From NCBI GenBank assembly GCA_022592435.1, contig JABYQS010000027.1, positions 1 through 64,000 on the forward strand: 64,000 nt of DNA. The letters are read 5' to 3'. The translations under genes and the position numbers were made by a program. The stretch comes from Cerioporus squamosus. Taxonomy: Eukaryota; Basidiomycota; Agaricomycetes; Polyporales; Polyporaceae. Under the pieces are notes generated by a model that saw only the letters and a list, made by a program, of their open reading frames with translations, was not told the origin of the DNA and did no database searches. This document shows positions 51,090 through 60,479 of the stretch, one piece after another; the stretch's first letter is position 1, and each line of letters starts with the position of its first letter.

Positions 51090-51911
51090 AGGCTCACCGG
51101 TCGCCCAGGCATCCCTCATCAGCCCGAACCACATTGGGTCCGGAGTTGCTGCGCTCATACCACGCCCCAGCCTCAGCCAGCCCTGAGGGCAGCAGAGGGC
51201 AGCACGCAGACAGAACGCCGAAAGCGTCTGTTCGGTGGTACTCCAAGTAGGGGACGGGGACACCAGACCGTACAAAACTGCACGCCGAACTCCATTGACA
51301 GCCTGTGTCACCCACTGACAGCAGCCAGGGCCCGCCCGTATTGTCGATCCACTAAAAGCGGAGTCGGTATCATCCCGTGACGCTGTGGATAAGCGAGATG
51401 AAGCGTACCTTGTTGGGACCAGCCTTGCGCAGCAAACGCTGTAGTAACGAGCATACTCGCACCGTGGTCTCTCGGAAATGTGGTTCCAGCAGCTTGCAAC
51501 CGTCCGACAGTCTTCGTTTGTCCGGATCGTGCGGATATGCCACAGAGGACTCAGAGGAGCGATAGCTTGCCGTCCTCTCCTTGAGGGAGCGCATCTGTGA
51601 GGGATTTGGCCACTAACCCTGACCCTGTCATAGAGACCAAACGTAAAATGCGGCACGCTGCAGAATCAAATACCGCCTCGATTCCGGCTACCCCAATTCA
51701 CGGACTCCTCGTGTAGTACGTGCTTGGGGAACACGTGTTACGAAGTAGGCCACTTCGCAGGCTATATTTGTGCGGGCTGTAAGTTGCTTGAAATTCTCGG
51801 AGCTCGTTAGGGCCCCATTCGCGACGGAGTGGGATCGTTCGATGTGTCGTGGGATGACGAGGAGAGGGCCCGGGCCCGGGAGGCTGCCAGCAGCTGCAGT
51901 GGCTGTGCCAT
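51090..51911 (-). pseudogene. Degraded copy 1 of an unrecognised membrane-protein family
   Basis: Related to the genes at 55310-56463, 56492-57376 and 58087-59272. Matching pieces sit in three frames: ALPQGEDGKLSLL followed at once by a stop near 51552; SPLWHIRTIRTNEDCRTVAS in the next frame; LLEPHFRETTVRVCSLLQRL in a third; then after an intron QAVNGVRRAVLYGLVSPSPTW near 51250-51310. At least two or three one-base lesions are needed to explain this. The central segment with PRRxPTLTxLRL found in copies 2 and 4 was not found. The 5' limit (51911, MAQPLQLLAASRARALSSSS) is a weak match to the Ser-rich N-terminus of copy 4. Confidence 0.6.
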
Positions 51912-52218
51912 CCGTCGGGCCAGCAGGGAGCCCAACTGGCAGACCGTAACCACCCCGGTATAAGTCGGTGAGTTCCATGTGCGAATCCCCTTCAAAAAAT
52001 CAGTATCCCTCTTAGACGTCTATCGGTCGTTGCTTGAGAGTATGTGGTGGAGGCAGGATGAAACCGGAGGTGGTCTCGGCGCTACTCAGGCGCCAAATGA
52101 GCTTCATGACGCCAAATCAACTTGAACTTGAACCGTCACCATCTCGTCGCGACAAGGATCTCATACGAAGCCCGAACATCTCAACTTTCACAAGCGACGC
52201 AGGAAGTAGGCCGAAACT

Positions 52219-54869
52219 ATGGCAAACAAGAGTGCCAGTGAAGCAGAGATAAGATTCTCCCAGTACTTCTTCCCTCCACCACCCCCGGGCGCGGCCACCT
52301 CGGTGGCCCCAGTTCACATCACTAACCCCTTCGAGGCCCTGGAACGGGCGAACTCTATGTCAGAGAGCGAGCTCAACACTAGATTCGTGAGTTTGGCAGC
52401 AGCGCTGCGTGTCTGCCGTCTGACAGTACTGACCTGACACCCATCAGGTCGAGCTCATCAACCACCACGACCTTATCCCTGGTTTCAAGATGACCTGCTG
52501 TGGACAAAGGCCGGATCCCACGATCATTGACGACGACCGGCATGAAACTGGCACTGCTATTTACCTCGCCGAAGACGCTCCCGCTGTCGACGACGCTCCT
52601 CAGTGGGCGGACCAACTCATCCCGGTCGTATTCAAGCCGGGGAAGGGCGTTGCCTTGCAAGATCCGTTCATAGACGTCGAAGGCGGCGCGCAACCAGCGG
52701 GTGCTTTGGACTATCACACCCAGATTCGGGGTCTTCTCAATTCGTACGCCGAGTGTCTCTTCGCAGTCCAACAACGCCTCGCTGTTTTCATACTCCTGGT
52801 CATCGGGCGTACGGCACGTTTCATACGGTCGGATCGTTCCGGCTCCATTTCAACCATCACCATAGACTATCATCTCGACTGGCAGCTCTTCGTGGAGATC
52901 CTCTGGCGTATCGGGCACTGCTCTAAAGCCGTCCTTGGCTTGGATCCCACCGCACGCCGCCTCTCGCCCACTGACCCTCTCTACGCTCTCATGACCGAAC
53001 ACGCAGCTCCTCACGAAGACGACGTCGACCACCAGGAACGATTGCTCTCCCCCCACGAGTACCCAAAGCAACCCTTCGTCTTCTCCTACGTGCGTGAGGC
53101 GTTCCGGCAGTCTCTCGACAGCAACTGGCCGCGCTACTGCGTAGAGGTCCCCGATGGCAACGAACGACGGTGCTTCTTGATTTGCAAGCCGCGCTTCCGC
53201 GCCAAGGGTCTCTCGGGTCGAGGTACACGAGGCTACGTCGCACTGGACTGCCAGACGAAGCGCTTTGTCTGGCTCAAGGACGCATGGCGAGCTCGCTACC
53301 TCCTGACCGACTGCGAGGGGGACATCCTACAACGGCTCAATGACGCCAAGGTTCCTCGTGTTCCTACCGTCGTATGCCATGGTGACATTGACGATCAGGT
53401 GACACTCACGCCCCAGTGCTGGGAGGATCAGGAGCCCAGCTCGAACCCGAATCCTTATCCCACTTCGTTGCCGTCGTACCACGTATTGTCTCCTGCAGAA
53501 GCAGCTGCTGGCCCTGACTTACCGGCCTCCAAGAAACGCAAATATCCGGAAGACGAACAAAAAGCCAGCGCGGCTCCGCCTCTAGAGGAGATCGCTGACA
53601 GCCAGCCACCTTTCCGCGAGGACCGTCCGTTTCGCCGTTACAAGCACTACCGACTCGTAGAGGAAGAAGTCGCTCTGCCGCTGAGTGAGTTTCAAAATGG
53701 CAGACAGCTCATACAGATCGTCAGAGAATGCGTCATCGGTGAGTGCAGTTGGCATTCCCTCGCTGTCGACGATCCTCACGCTACTCCGACGGTTCAGCGC
53801 ACTACCATGCCACAACGGACGCGAAGCTACTCCACTGCGATATCAGCTCCGGCAACATCCTGATCTACCCCAAGGTCTTGCGGGTCAAGGACTCCAAGTA
53901 TCCGCAGAAGTACCACCTTCGGGTGAAGTTTACCGGCTTGCTCGCTGACTGGGAGATGGCGAAGTCGACTGATCCCAAGCAACAAGCGCAGCATCAGACC
54001 GAACACATTGTATGTGTCATGTTCGCTCCACTGACATCTAAGTTCACTAATCTGTCTGTCTAGGGGACGTGGCAGTACATGTCTGTCGCGCTCTCGTCGG
54101 ACACCAAGGCCTACCCCGAGGTGTGCGACGAGATCGAGTCGTTCTTCTATGTCATACTGTATCAAGCTGTGCGGTATCTTCAGTCCAACATGGACTGTGA
54201 GACGGTCGCGAACTATATCGACGACTTCTTCAACAGCCAAGGGTACGTCAATGGTCGGTACACCTGTGGCAACAAGAAGTTCTACACCATCTTGGGGGAG
54301 ATCTCGACTACTGCTCTGTCCCGATCAAGTTTACATCCACCGGCATGAACGAAGTGCTCTCGGAGCTTCTCTCGTGGCACCATGCTCACCATATCGTCAC
54401 CGATTACGATAACACTGCGCAGGAGACCCTCTCCGCTGCTACTCCTTCCTCTCTCCCGTCACCCCGGCTTCCCACACCCCCACCGCGCCCGATTACTCCG
54501 CCATCGTACGGGCCCGATGTCTACAACTCGAGCGAGTACGATTTTGAGGACGAAGCAGAGCTTTGGGCTTCCTGGAAAGCTCAGAATGCAGGCTACATAC
54601 GACCCAAGGTCGAGCGTAACCGGGCACCCACTGCACTTCAGCGAAGACTGGCCAGCTTGGCCGACGCACACAGCGGGATGCTCACGCTACTCGAGCATGC
54701 ACTCGCGTGGGATGCAGATATCTGGGACCATAGCGAGACGGTCGGCGACAGAGTCCCTCTGATGACATCGCGGTCGGACGGGCAGACGAACTTGAAGGAG
54801 TCTGAGGCTCTCACCACTGTCGGGAGGAGCCACAAGCGGCCACGTCTCGATGATGTGCTCCGGTCCTAA
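52219..54869 (+). CDS. FunK1-type fungal protein kinase (copy A')
   Basis: FunK1 kinases are an Agaricomycete-expanded family of unknown substrate. Start MANKSASEAEIRFSQYFFPP (52219); intron at about 52387-52448; then INHHDLIPGFKMTCCGQRPD and a long N-lobe exon with FVFSYVREAFRQSLDSNWPR; a basic stretch KKRKYPEDE; CVIG, an intron (53740-53809) and AHYHATTDAKLLHCDISSGN, LLADWEMAKSTDP, GTWQYMSVALSS and EVCDEIESFFYVILYQ. The catalytic loop is HCD, not the usual HRD. Near 54294-54298 a run of five G appears one base short: before it the frame reads NKKFYTILG, after it the adjacent frame reads VPIKFTSTGMNEVLSELLSW to the stop at 54869. A homopolymer sequencing error is the simplest reading. The C-terminal tail is Pro/Ser-rich and basic (SHKRPRLDDVLRS). 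Close paralogue of the pseudogene at 13610-16218. Confidence 0.82.
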
Positions 54870-55309
54870 CCGCTCTTCCGCGTACTGCTGCTGCCTGCAA
54901 GGTTCCCGAAGCCGAACACTCTGCCTCGCCCCCGTCCAACCCTGGCCGTCCAAGCAACCCGACCCCCACGCCAACTCTGACCGCGTGTTGCGTGGTGGAC
55001 ATCAGGCTAACGTTTGTATCTACAGTGTATCGTCGTACTCCACGTTGCCGTGTTGTAACCCAGACTATCTTCTCTCGCTCTTCTCGTCTGACTGATGGTC
55101 CATTCAATGTGATATTACCCAGAGATCGCACGTTGCCATTCAAAAGTCATGCCGCAACTGCCGCTCTCGCTGCATAGGCTATGACAGACAGACCCATGCA
55201 AGCATGAGCCTCCCGCCTCATGTAGAAGTCGAGTAGTGAGTGTTACATGTCACAAACCGCACTGGCTACTCACGAGTACAAACGATGGCACAAAGAGCGC
55301 GTCACCAGG
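54870..55309. other. Convergent spacer
   Basis: Between the FunK1 stop (+) and the 3' end of membrane-family copy 2 (-). No feature recognised. Confidence 0.4.
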
Positions 55310-56463
55310 TCATTGACTACTCTGACGTCTCCGAGCCTCCTCTCTCTTAGCTATGGCCATACGTAGCCCATCCCGCAGCGCACTTCCTTGCCTCCGAACG
55401 GCCTCGGCCGCCTTGTCCGATTCTTGGATGTTCCATAGGGACCTAAAAAGATGGTATTCCCAAGTGAGGGAGGGGTACACAAGAGCGTACAAGGCAGCAC
55501 GCTGCACTCCATTGACCGTCATCGCGGCGAAGCGGCCGGAGCGCGTCCACATAGTCGCCGCCCTCAAAGCGGTCGCCCCAATAGCAAGCCACCATACCGG
55601 TCCTTCAGGAATGAAGATCTGACAGGATTATCAGCTCTAGTCGGCGTGGGGGAGGGCAAGCCCGAGTGAGGCATACCGACCTCTTTAACATTATGCCCGA
55701 GGCGCTCAGCGACGAACATGGCGAGGATGCTCGCATGCGGCGATGTGGTCCTCCAGTAGTATGCTTGCGAGCCGCCGGGAGTCTTCGGTCGTCCACATCG
55801 TGCGCAGCCGCCATAGTATCTCGCCGAAGAGGGACACCTTGCCGTCCTCGCCTCGGGGGAGCACCTCTGTTAGATGTGAAGTTGATCCAGTCTCGCGTTG
55901 TCGGAATATACGCACGACCCGGAGGAATCACATACTTCGCGTCAAGTCCGGCACTCCTGGGATGGTACGGAGTTCAAGCTGTACGCCCTTGGGCTTCAAG
56001 TTGTGTACCCACTCTGCGTAGCTGACCACCACGCGGTGGTCGCGGTTCTCGTCGAGCTGGAGCTGCTTGTGCAGGTGCAGGCTCTGATGCGCGGCGATCT
56101 CTCCGAACGCAAACATGCCGTAAATCTCGGGCAGCCTGAGGTTGGTGAGGGTCGGAAGCCGCCGCGGATGCAGCGCACGATAGCGTCTGTGCACGAAGTA
56201 CGTCACAGCGTAGACAGGAAGGGTCCACACCCGGTACCACTATCGAGTGAAGCGCGTCAGCAAATTATACAGTATAGCGGCGGACGGCAATGTGCACTTA
56301 CTGTATGATCGTGCGCCGGGCGAGTAGCACTCGAGCGATCCTCTGGGATTTCGAGCGGTTCAGGGATCTGTGAGTCCGCTAGCTCCTCCCAGCTTCCAGC
56401 CTCTGAAGACCGGTAGACCCACAGATGGAAGAGGGACCTCCCGATAGCGGCTTGCACCATCAT
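55310..56463 (-). pseudogene. Copy 2 of the unrecognised membrane-protein family, probably broken
   Basis: Begins MMVQAAIGRSLFHLWVYR (56463). After an intron comes the family core: LPVYAVTYFVHRRYRALHPR, then RLPTLTNLRLPEIYGMFAFG, then a helical stretch to VQLELRTIPGVPDL. The next exon has PRGEDGKVSLFGEILWRLRT and RLASILLEDHI. Near 55735-55745 the frame must change to read SILAMFVAERLGHNVKE, which matches copy 3 (ILVWFVAERIYTGN). The last exon has MTVNGVQRAALYALVYPSLTW and a basic tail ending RRRQSSQ-stop at 55310. Predicted topology is two hydrophobic helices. One frame break makes it likely, not certain, to be a pseudogene. Confidence 0.6.
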
Positions 56464-56491
56464 CACCTACCTATCGACGCCCCTCCATCGG

Positions 56492-57376
56492 TCAAACAGC
56501 GCAAGCAATGTTGATATTCCGAAGAGACTGGGCGTGTATCTTTCGAAGGCCGTAGAAATCTACCTGGGAATCAGAGATGCGCACATGGAAGCGGACACGA
56601 GGGGATATACTTACTCGATATTGATTCCCAGTGTAGATGCGTTCGGCGACGAACCATACGAGGATGCGCGCGTCGTGATCGCTCAACTGAAGCCTGCGTA
56701 TCTGCGGGTCGAGTAGATGGCTGGCAACGTAGCGAGAGGACCAGTCAGACCATAGGCTACACAGCTGCCAGCGGACGTTGCCCACGATCGCGAGCAGCCC
56801 GTTGTTACTGTCTGAAGACTGCATGCCGGCCGCTGAGCACGTCGCAGTGATGAGCAGCAGGCACAAGCGGCACGATGATGAACGACGTACGGTATGCAAC
56901 GTCAGGGCATATTCCGCCCAGTGGGAACTTTGCGTAACTCTGCTGAACGAGGTCATGAAAGTGCTTGGCCATCACGAGCGAGTACGCATGGATGTATAGC
57001 CGGTTGTCGTCTTCCTCGCGGACGAGCTTCTCAAACAGCCTGTCCGCCTCAACATCGGCAGCGCGGCCAAGCGCCAGCGCGCCATACATCTCGGGGAGCT
57101 TGAGCATGGTAAGACGGGGCAACGGTAACGCCTGTGGATGAAATAAGTGACGGCGTAGAGGGGGATCGGCCAGAACCGCTTGAGCTATCATCACGATGTC
57201 ATCGTCGTCAGATCAGTATGTGTGAGTACTGGCACTATTACACTCACACCAGGTTCGCCGCCAGCCCGTAGTCGAAGAGGACCTTGACTGGCTTCCTCGG
57301 AGGAACCATTATGATTCACCGAAGTTGTCTCTGGGCCAGAGATGTCGTCCCATTTGACGGCCGAATGAACCTCCAT
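56492..57376 (-). pseudogene. Copy 3 of the unrecognised membrane-protein family, truncated
   Basis: Candidate start MEVHSAVKWDDISGPETTSV (57376). The core has ALPLPRLTMLKLPEMYGALA and DRLFEKLVREEDDNRLYIHA, then NVRWQLCSLWSDWSSRYVAS, LLDPQIRRLQLSDHDARILV and WFVAERIYTGNQYR. The C-terminal exon with the NGxQRAxLY motif of copies 2 and 4 is missing; copy 2 begins 29 nt downstream. The PRRxP arginine pair of the core is replaced (ALPLPRL). Probably a truncated family member; expression unknown. Confidence 0.55.
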
Positions 57377-57674
57377 CCCCCCTCAACCCACGGGAGGTCG
57401 CAATTGTCGGGAAGCGCAAAACCTGTACAGAAGCTCATAAGTAATCAAGTACACGAAGGACGAGCGACGACTGGCCTCGGCATCTGCTGGCGAACGGCAG
57501 GCCTCAGGTGCAATCCGAGCCAAATAAGTACGCTACAACAAGGCAGCCTCACAGAAATGTCGGTGCTTGCCCAAGAAAATGGTACTGGTCGAGATGCACA
57601 CATTCGAACTGTAGGGGTACCTGTGTACGGAGCTGCTCCAGGTGACCGAACTTGAGCTGTCCAAGTGCGCGTGG

Positions 57675-57679
57675 AAAAA
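57675..57679 (-). terminator. RNA polymerase III T-run after tRNA-Gly
   Basis: Five T on the minus strand, 24 nt past the 3' end of the tRNA-Gly. Fits a Pol III terminator. Confidence 0.5.
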
Positions 57680-57702
57680 GATACATCTGGCCAATTGTTT
57701 CA

Positions 57703-57766
57703 TGCATTAAGGGGGAATCGAACCCCCGGCGGGTCGATGGCAACGACACCACTACCCCATTAATGC
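57703..57766 (-). tRNA. tRNA-Gly (GCC) with shortened D-arm
   Basis: Read on the minus strand: acceptor GCATTAA pairs perfectly with TTAATGC, discriminator A. The T-arm is a perfect GGGGG-TTCGATT-CCCCC. The anticodon arm GTCG-TTGCCAT-CGAC has anticodon GCC (Gly) on a 4-bp stem. The A box (TGGGGTAGTGG) and B box (GGTTCGATTCC) are intact. The total is about 63 nt plus discriminator, some 7-8 nt shorter than usual nuclear tRNA-Gly, because the 3' half of the D-stem and adjacent bases are missing. No intron. Flanking T5 fits Pol III termination. It may be a truncated, non-functional copy despite good promoters. Confidence 0.7.
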
Positions 57767-58086
57767 GGTGCTATAACTTCAAAGTTAACCATAGAAAATG
57801 AATAGCCCACTCAAAGAGTCTTGCACCCGAGTCTTGCACCAAACCTCCATGACACATGTCTTCAGCATCACACTTTCACGCACTGCATGATCCGGATGGG
57901 ACCTGAGGCTGGAAGAAGGAAACCCAGACTTACTTACATGATGTTCACATGTGCAGGACGTCCATCTGGAGTCGGAAATCCCATCGTGTGAACAAGAAGA
58001 TCATCTTCGCGATACGGTGTGCGGGAGCAACTAGGGGGTCTGGTATCAAGTATCTTGGCCACCAACGGACTGTTACGTTACGTACT
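57767..58086. other. Spacer between tRNA-Gly and copy 4
   Basis: Upstream flank of both the tRNA (-) and membrane-family copy 4 (+). Contains a doubled AGTCTTGCACC direct repeat near 57816-57841. Nothing else seen. Confidence 0.4.
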
Positions 58087-59272
58087 ATGGCCAACTCAGA
58101 CCTCTCCAGTCTTCCGGACTCGCCTGCCACTCCACCCTTGCCTTCTTCTAGCCACGGTACGGAGTATGGGTCAATCAATACGGACCTCGGAGTCCGCAAA
58201 CCTCCCACTCGCACGGGGGTAAGTAGTAAAGTACTGTCCCTCTACGTTCCTCCGTGATACGATCGTTGCTTGCTAAATTCCTTCTTCCTAGTGGACCGAC
58301 ATACTGGCCCTTCCAGTCCTCGGCGCGGCCTACCTCGTCCACTGGCGCTATCGCCGCTACGCACCTCGACGTGTCCCGACGCTGACGTCTCTACGGCTGG
58401 CCGAGCTGTATGGTACCGCAGGGTTCGCGTGGACAATGATACGCGAAGATGCCCGCCTGAAGCGGCGGATCATGGCGGATCGAGACCTGGTGACCATCGA
58501 AGCGTCCGCATTTGCCTAGGGGAGGGTCATATACAGCACACTGTCGAAGCGGCGCGCACCCATACCGGACCATTTAAAGACAAAGTATCTCCGCACCTGC
58601 GAGTATACAATCGGTCTGTCAGAGTGCTTGCGGACTGACTTTGTTACCCTATCACCGTTCACGCACCGACAGATACGTACCCATCCAACGGTGACCTGGC
58701 CGCGCGTCTCCGCTGGTGGTACAATCACATCTGGTCCGGTCCCGTCGAGTGGACCATCATCGCCCTGTTTCTTGCCCCGCATATCTCAGAGGTGGTTGAG
58801 CACCGTCCCTCTGGGGCAGATCTGGACGTCTGCGTCACACACATCGCCAACACCATGAGCGCGCCAGGAGACGGCGCGTTCTACACCGTGAGCAGCCTTC
58901 CGTTCCCGCCTGCGGCCTTGTCCAGGCACGCTCGGCCAACCCCGCTCATACTTGCTTACTCCCTTGCCCCGGACGCAGCACTGCGCGAAACCATTCGCAC
59001 TTTCGCTGTGCGCAGTCACCCCGCTCGCGATGCTCGCTCGGTTCCGCGCGGCCATGCCAGTGCTCTGGCTGCCCTTGGGCCTGAACGCCCTCCAGCGCGT
59101 GCTGTTCTATGTCACGGTCGCTGTGGCCGCCGCGCAGAACTATCAGCATTGGTCTTACCCGCTGACCATACGGGACAAGGGGAGCGTCGACAGGCTGCTC
59201 TGCAAGGCCCTCGGGTCGCAGATCGAGCAGGCTGTCGACGCGACGGTGCCCGAGCCTAAGGTGGAAGCGTAG
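58087..59272 (+). CDS. Copy 4 of the unrecognised membrane-protein family (best preserved)
   Basis: Start MANSDLSSLPDSPATPPLPS (58087), a Ser/Pro-rich head. After an intron at about 58219-58291 comes the core WTDILALPVLGAAYLVHWRY, then RRYAPRRVPTLTSLRLAELYG, clearly like copy 2. A TAG at 58517-58519 interrupts the core frame after TIEASAFA; either an intron I could not place or a nonsense change. Further exons carry DLAARLRWWYNHIWSGPVEW, TIIALFLAPHIS and DVCVTHIANTM, then LPLGLNALQRVLFYVTVAVA, ending PKVEA-stop. Two or three hydrophobic segments suggest a membrane protein. No function can be given. Opposite strand to copies 1-3. Confidence 0.55.
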
Positions 59273-59556
59273 TGAGTAGTAGTTAGGTTAGGCATTCACA
59301 TTAGCTCCTCTGTGTGGTTGGAGGTCAGACGACTATCGAAATCCCGCAGAATTGGCTCAATGGCTCTCGGTTCCCCGAGAAACGATGTATGTACTGTCCG
59401 CGGATAGATAGCTATAGAGTCACAGAAGCCTCATGTACAGTCCGTCCCAAAGTCCGTGAGCGTGCTGTGCAGCAGCACTTATCCAGAGGTGTTCTGGACC
59501 CTAAAGGAGAGAGACATCAGGCACTCAAACGCGACCAGCTAACAACATTCGAAGAC
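59273..59556. other. Convergent spacer
   Basis: Between copy 4 (+) and the secreted protein gene (-). No feature recognised. Confidence 0.35.
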
Positions 59557-60353
59557 TTACTGGACATACCAGCGCTGGTCGCTGGCGACGCAGAGGCCGC
59601 CGTGGGCGCCATGCGCAGCGTTGCAGTCGCCAGAGAGCCAGGTGACGAGGCTCGACTATGAGCCCACATCGCTATCGTCAGCACGCGAGTAACCGGTGTG
59701 AGGTGGGGTGGGGTCAGGGGAGCACTCACCCAGTCGTTGCGGCAGTAAGTCAGGGTGCTGGCGTCCTGGTTAAGGAAGTACGTCAGGCACGAGCCGAACT
59801 GCGCCGTGATCTTGTCCGTGGGGGTCTGCATATACATTGTGCATTAACGTCAGGTCAGACTTTGCGAAGAGGAGGAACAAGACGAAAGAGGAACGCACCC
59901 CGAAAGCGGTGGCGTTGAACAGCGGGCCGTCGTTCTGGCTGTCGAACAGGAGCGCGTTGGCCACGACCTGGCAGTCGCTCTCGTTCGGGCCTCCCCCAGC
60001 CCCAGAGAAGCAGAACGTGTTGCCTATATGCGCACGACGGCGTCAGCTCAGTGCTGCTACGACGGAAGCACGCTCAAGGGAAACCATGCCGCACATTGAG
60101 CACCGCAGACGTTGCTGCCAGACGCCTGGCGTTTGTCGAGGGAGAGGATGTCGCCGTTCGCGGAGACGCGCGGGGTGTCGGCGCAGTGCGTCGCCTGGAA
60201 CTTGACGTTGCTGTCCTTGCCGATGAAGCCCGAGGCCACGACGGTCTCCTGCGCGCACTTGGGGAGCGGGGTGGACGCGACGGCGGCCGCGGACACCGAC
60301 TGGGAGACGGCGAGGAAGGAGGCGGCGAGCGAGAGGAAGGCGAAGAGCTGCAT
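59557..60353 (-). CDS. Small secreted cysteine-rich protein with Kex2-type site
   Basis: Start MQLFAFLSLAASFLAVSQSV (60353), a clear signal peptide. Exon 1 continues KCAQETVVASGFIGKDSNVK and ends NVCGAQC; a dibasic KR at residues 74-75 (SLDKRQ) fits Kex2 cleavage. Exon 2: NTFCFSGAGGGPNESDCQVV and ALLFDSQNDGPLFNATAFG. Exon 3: CLTYFLNQDASTLTYCRNDW. Exon 4: SLVTWLSGDCNAAHGAHGGL, then CVASDQRWYVQ-stop (TAA 59557-59559). Three short introns, all with GT-AG ends that keep frame. About ten cysteines, so disulfide-bonded. I recognise this as a type of uncharacterised Agaricomycete secreted protein but cannot name a domain. Other start codons upstream (in the 5' UTR) lack a signal peptide at the right place. 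Confidence 0.78.
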
Positions 60354-60472
60354 GGTGTGCGGGTGGTGGTGGAGGCGGGGTGAAGGCGAAGGAGTAGGTG
60401 GAATAGTTGGGATGGGTGGAACCTGCAGGGAACAGCTGGGCTGATGAGGTTTCCGAGCACGGTTGTGCTGGT

Positions 60473-60479
60473 TTATATA
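60473..60479 (-). promoter_or_regulatory. TATA box of the secreted protein gene
   Basis: On the minus strand the sequence reads TATATAA, 120 nt upstream of the ATG at 60353. Position and match are good for a strongly expressed secreted-protein gene. Confidence 0.5.
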
